In this document: positions 35,267-36,782 of the stretch, piece by piece
Layout: each line of letters starts with the position of its first letter
How positions within the stretch are numbered: the first letter of the stretch is position 1
Virus record (IMG/VR): IMGVR_UViG_3300005337_000015
Location: 1-36,782 of that record
Length of the DNA: 36,782 bases
From: a virus
Strand: one strand, 5' to 3'
Program-made: the position numbers and the translations under genes
The notes under the pieces: generated by a model
Database searches by the model: none
What the model saw: the letters and a program-made list of their open reading frames with translations, nothing else
Told to the model about the DNA's origin: nothing

Positions 35267-35553
35267 TGCGATTCAGGGCCGGTAATCCACCATTGCCGGC
35301 TGTTTTTATAGGTTGCGTAATGGCTGCGTTTCATCTTAGCAATCCATCGTTCTGCATCTTCCTTCGTTTGCGCTTTGTGCCAAGTTCTGCCTAATTCATT
35401 GCCTAAAATCGCATCAATTTCATCGCGGCTAGACCGTACATGATATGGTCGTTCTTTGCGTTTTTTACGCCCGTTATCTTTTTCTTTCTGATCAACAATG
35501 CCACGGCGCTTAGCTTTGACTATGTTGTATTCTTCTCGGTATGTTTTACTCAT
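35236..35553 (-). CDS. Basic early protein (105 residues)
   Basis: N-terminal half is strongly basic (VKAKRRGIVDQKEKDNGRKK, then RKERPYHVRSSRDEIDAILG); C-terminal part is KAQTKEDAERWIAKMKRSHY, then QWWITGPESHQ. The YK-rich layout resembles small nucleic-acid-binding proteins. Last gene of the leftward block starting at 36715. Confidence 0.55.
   Translation of the reverse strand: MSKTYREEYNIVKAKRRGIVDQKEKDNGRKKRKERPYHVRSSRDEIDAILGNELGRTWHKAQTKEDAERWIAKMKRSHYATYKNSRQWWITGPESHQDAEEDSSS
35275..35308 (+). terminator. Possible rightward terminator inside the convergent gene
   Basis: GCCGG (35278-35282) pairs with CCGGC (35296-35300) across a 13-nt loop, followed by TGTTTTTA. It would stop rightward transcription 12 bp after the 91-residue gene, before the leftward genes are read antisense. 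The stem is short. Confidence 0.45.
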
Positions 35554-35580
35554 TGCAATTAATATTATCCTTTGGCTATA

Positions 35581-35799
35581 TCATTCCCATGACGTTCTAG
35601 TATCTGCATGAAACAAAATAAAATCTAGAACTTCTTCGCAATTTACAAACCGCTTAAAACTATCTGTAAAGTCTTCCGTCCAGCTGCCTTGTAATGCATT
35701 GTTCCCATGCATAATAACACTAGCAATTTCGCCTTCTATGGCGTCTTTATTGATGACAAATAACCGGAAAGGCCCAATATCTCTTCTGTAGATGAGCAT
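35581..35799 (-). CDS. Unknown protein (72 residues)
   Basis: Begins MLIYRRDIGPFRLFVINKDA and continues with GNNALQGSWTEDFTDSFKRF and EEVLDFILFHADTRTSWE. Compact alpha/beta look. Its start lies inside the 3' end of the Cys-rich gene, 64 bp of overlap in another frame. Confidence 0.55.
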   Translation of the reverse strand: MLIYRRDIGPFRLFVINKDAIEGEIASVIMHGNNALQGSWTEDFTDSFKRFVNCEEVLDFILFHADTRTSWE

Positions 35800-35969
35800 G
35801 GCTTAATCCTTGGCACAAAGAACATAGGACAGGCACTAGGCGCTGCAATCTTGAATTCTTGACATTGACTGTAATCAGCCATGATACGTGTACCGCTAAG
35901 CTCATGCCTCCCGCACTTATCCCGAATGCTGCATTTTTGACCTTCACATTTATCATTGGGCTTTCTCAT
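35736..35969 (-). CDS. Cys-rich small protein
   Basis: Encodes 77 residues from ATG 35969 (ATGA overlap with the upstream 46-residue gene). Cysteines in KCEGQKCSIRDKCGRHE are followed by SQCQEFKIAAPSACPMFF and KPCSSTEE. Small phage proteins with a CxxxxCxIRDxCxR start and later cysteines are common and may bind a metal. The last 20 codons overlap the next gene and may be less constrained. Confidence 0.55.
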   Translation of the reverse strand: MRKPNDKCEGQKCSIRDKCGRHELSGTRIMADYSQCQEFKIAAPSACPMFFVPRIKPCSSTEEILGLSGYLSSIKTP

Positions 35970-36106
35970 GATCGAAACTCCCCAAGTAAACAATATGTGG
36001 TAACTGGGAATGATATGCCAGCATTATGCGCTTCTCTTGCAGCCGACCAATATCCTCTAGTTCGTGCTGCTCGTTTCAAATATGAGCGTAGCTCAAATAT
36101 CGACAT
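35966..36106 (-). CDS. Small basic protein (46 residues)
   Basis: Begins MSIFELRSYLKRAARTRGYW and ends with SAAREAHNAGISFPVTTYCL then LGEFRS. It overlaps the previous gene and its stop overlaps the next start (ATGA at 35966-35969), so it exactly fills a gap of the coupled chain. Confidence 0.6.
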   Translation of the reverse strand: MSIFELRSYLKRAARTRGYWSAAREAHNAGISFPVTTYCLLGEFRS

Positions 36107-36389
36107 TCGCTGTAAGGCGCTCATATTCTTTCAACGCGCTAGAAAAATCAGGAAAGAATGAAACACCGGTTCGTGGAAATTCATCACCAGTCCTAATGCC
36201 AATTCCAACTGCATACTTATAATTTGTTGCTTGAACCATGGAAATAGCACCATTGGTCTTTAGTACTTTCCACGCTCTAGGCTTAACATAAGCAGGAGGA
36301 ATGCGGTTACCAATATCACCGTTATATTTGATTGTGCTATTCACGGCATAACTCCTTTTGCGTAAATATTCTTCACGTTTAAGTGTCAT
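36093..36389 (-). CDS. Unknown protein (98 residues)
   Basis: ATGA overlap with the HTH-like gene. Begins MTLKREEYLRKRSYAVNSTI; core YVKPRAWKVLKTNGAISMVQ and GIGIRTGDEFPRTGVSFFPD; ends with helix SSALKEYERLTANVDI. No family recognised. Confidence 0.6.
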   Translation of the reverse strand: MTLKREEYLRKRSYAVNSTIKYNGDIGNRIPPAYVKPRAWKVLKTNGAISMVQATNYKYAVGIGIRTGDEFPRTGVSFFPDFSSALKEYERLTANVDI

Positions 36390-36715
36390 TCCTCAATTTC
36401 CTTAAGAGCATATTTTCTGCCTCCAATAGTTGCAATGCTGTTGTGCAGACTATTTGGAGAGGCGCTTTGCCAATATTTTTTAGCCTCTTGCACGCCAATA
36501 CGTTTTTCAATCTTCTCGATCTCTGCGTTGATTTCTTCTTTAGCTCTAATAACTGTCTCAGCCATTGGGAAATAAGCAGAATTTGGTGCTACCAAACTGC
36601 GGAAATATCCGTATTCAAGCCCCAATAGCCTGCCCATCTCTTTCATCGGAATGCCTACTTTCCGACCTGCCAATACAATTTCACGCAGCGCAGTTTTTCG
36701 TTCTTGTGGTGTCAT
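36386..36715 (-). CDS. HTH-like regulator candidate at the genome junction
   Basis: Encodes 109 residues, AAGGAG 6 nt upstream. Residues 5-40 look like a helix-turn-helix (ALREIVLAGRKVGIPMKEMG then RLLGLEYGYFRSLV), followed by a charged coiled segment (RAKEEINAEIEKIEKRIGVQ) and a C-terminal GGRKYALKEIEE. The gene is split between both window ends because its first 33 bases lie in the terminal repeat. With two TGCGCGAT boxes beside its promoter it is a candidate early regulator. Confidence 0.55.
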   Translation of the reverse strand: MTPQERKTALREIVLAGRKVGIPMKEMGRLLGLEYGYFRSLVAPNSAYFPMAETVIRAKEEINAEIEKIEKRIGVQEAKKYWQSASPNSLHNSIATIGGRKYALKEIEE

Positions 36716-36782
36716 CTTAACTCCTTGTTCGATGATTCATGCTATCAAACAATCAAGCAGAAAGCAATAGTAAATGCGCGAT
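36683..36782. repeat. Right copy of 100-bp direct terminal repeat
   Basis: Exact copy of bases 1-100. In this copy the repeat joins directly to the HTH-like gene, so the promoter at 36739-36767 drives that gene leftward. The exact round length of 100 suggests an assembly overlap rather than a packaging repeat, but the sequence alone cannot decide. Confidence 0.97.

Noticed and set aside
35859-36161. Plus-strand ORF of 100 codons
   Set aside because: It is antisense to three coupled minus-strand genes with ATGA overlaps and lacks a ribosome binding site.
36683-36782. Proof of a T7-like packaging terminal repeat
   Set aside because: A 100-bp exact overlap is equally what assemblers leave on circular or circularly permuted genomes; the sequence alone cannot distinguish these.

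Overview
The window is a complete circular or circularly permuted phage genome: its first 100 bases (1-100) are repeated exactly at the end (36683-36782), so the unique length is about 36.7 kb. It encodes a full short-tailed (podovirus-type) virion set: terminase, a 781-residue portal, scaffold, SU10-type major capsid protein, adaptor, fibers and several Gln-rich internal virion proteins. It also has an SSAP/SSB recombination pair, a DUF1376-type replication protein, NinB, a YbcO-like nuclease and an Rz/Rz1 spanin pair. No integrase, reverse transcriptase, RNA polymerase, DNA polymerase or CI/Cro-type repressor is visible. The NinB/YbcO/DUF1376 mixture and embedded spanins point to a Gram-negative beta- or gammaproteobacterial host; the exact host cannot be read from the sequence.

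Layout. (1) A leftward early block runs from about 6252 down to 164. Its tightly coupled small genes include SSAP, an SSB-like protein, a DUF6948 protein and many unknowns. Across the circular junction a second leftward block runs from 36715 (HTH-like protein) down to 35236. (2) A divergent control region (6253-6555) carries promoters in both directions, small hairpins and a three-way-junction RNA ending in a U-rich tract. (3) The rightward block 6556-9642 holds replication and recombination genes. (4) Positions 9643-10301 contain no gene; instead a good sigma70 promoter precedes about 580 nt of highly structured sequence (5' pseudoknot, 13-bp helix, tRNA T-arm-like hairpins, long-range pairings). 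I regard this as a large phage noncoding RNA and the main candidate novelty. (5) Positions 10302-13429 hold very small genes, a probable small terminase and an antisense HNH endonuclease next to a truncated paralogue. (6) Positions 13422-30969 hold packaging, head, tail and internal virion genes. (7) Positions 30966-32699 are the lysis region, with one reverse-strand gene. (8) Positions 32701-35266 hold a ribbon-helix-helix-like regulator, a divergent operator-like inverted repeat and a 575-residue protein with a Tyr/Arg/Gly-rich disordered N-terminus.

Working model. Leftward genes supply host takeover and annealing functions, rightward genes start DNA replication (with possible iterons inside the initiator gene), and the long rightward operon then builds the particle and lyses the cell. 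Several real genes were too short for simple ORF calling (28, 44, 45, 46, 46, 46, 53 and 56 residues). They are recognised by ATGA/GTGA/TGATG overlaps with neighbours or by strong ribosome binding sites. Functions are assigned by recognising family features by eye; no database search was run.
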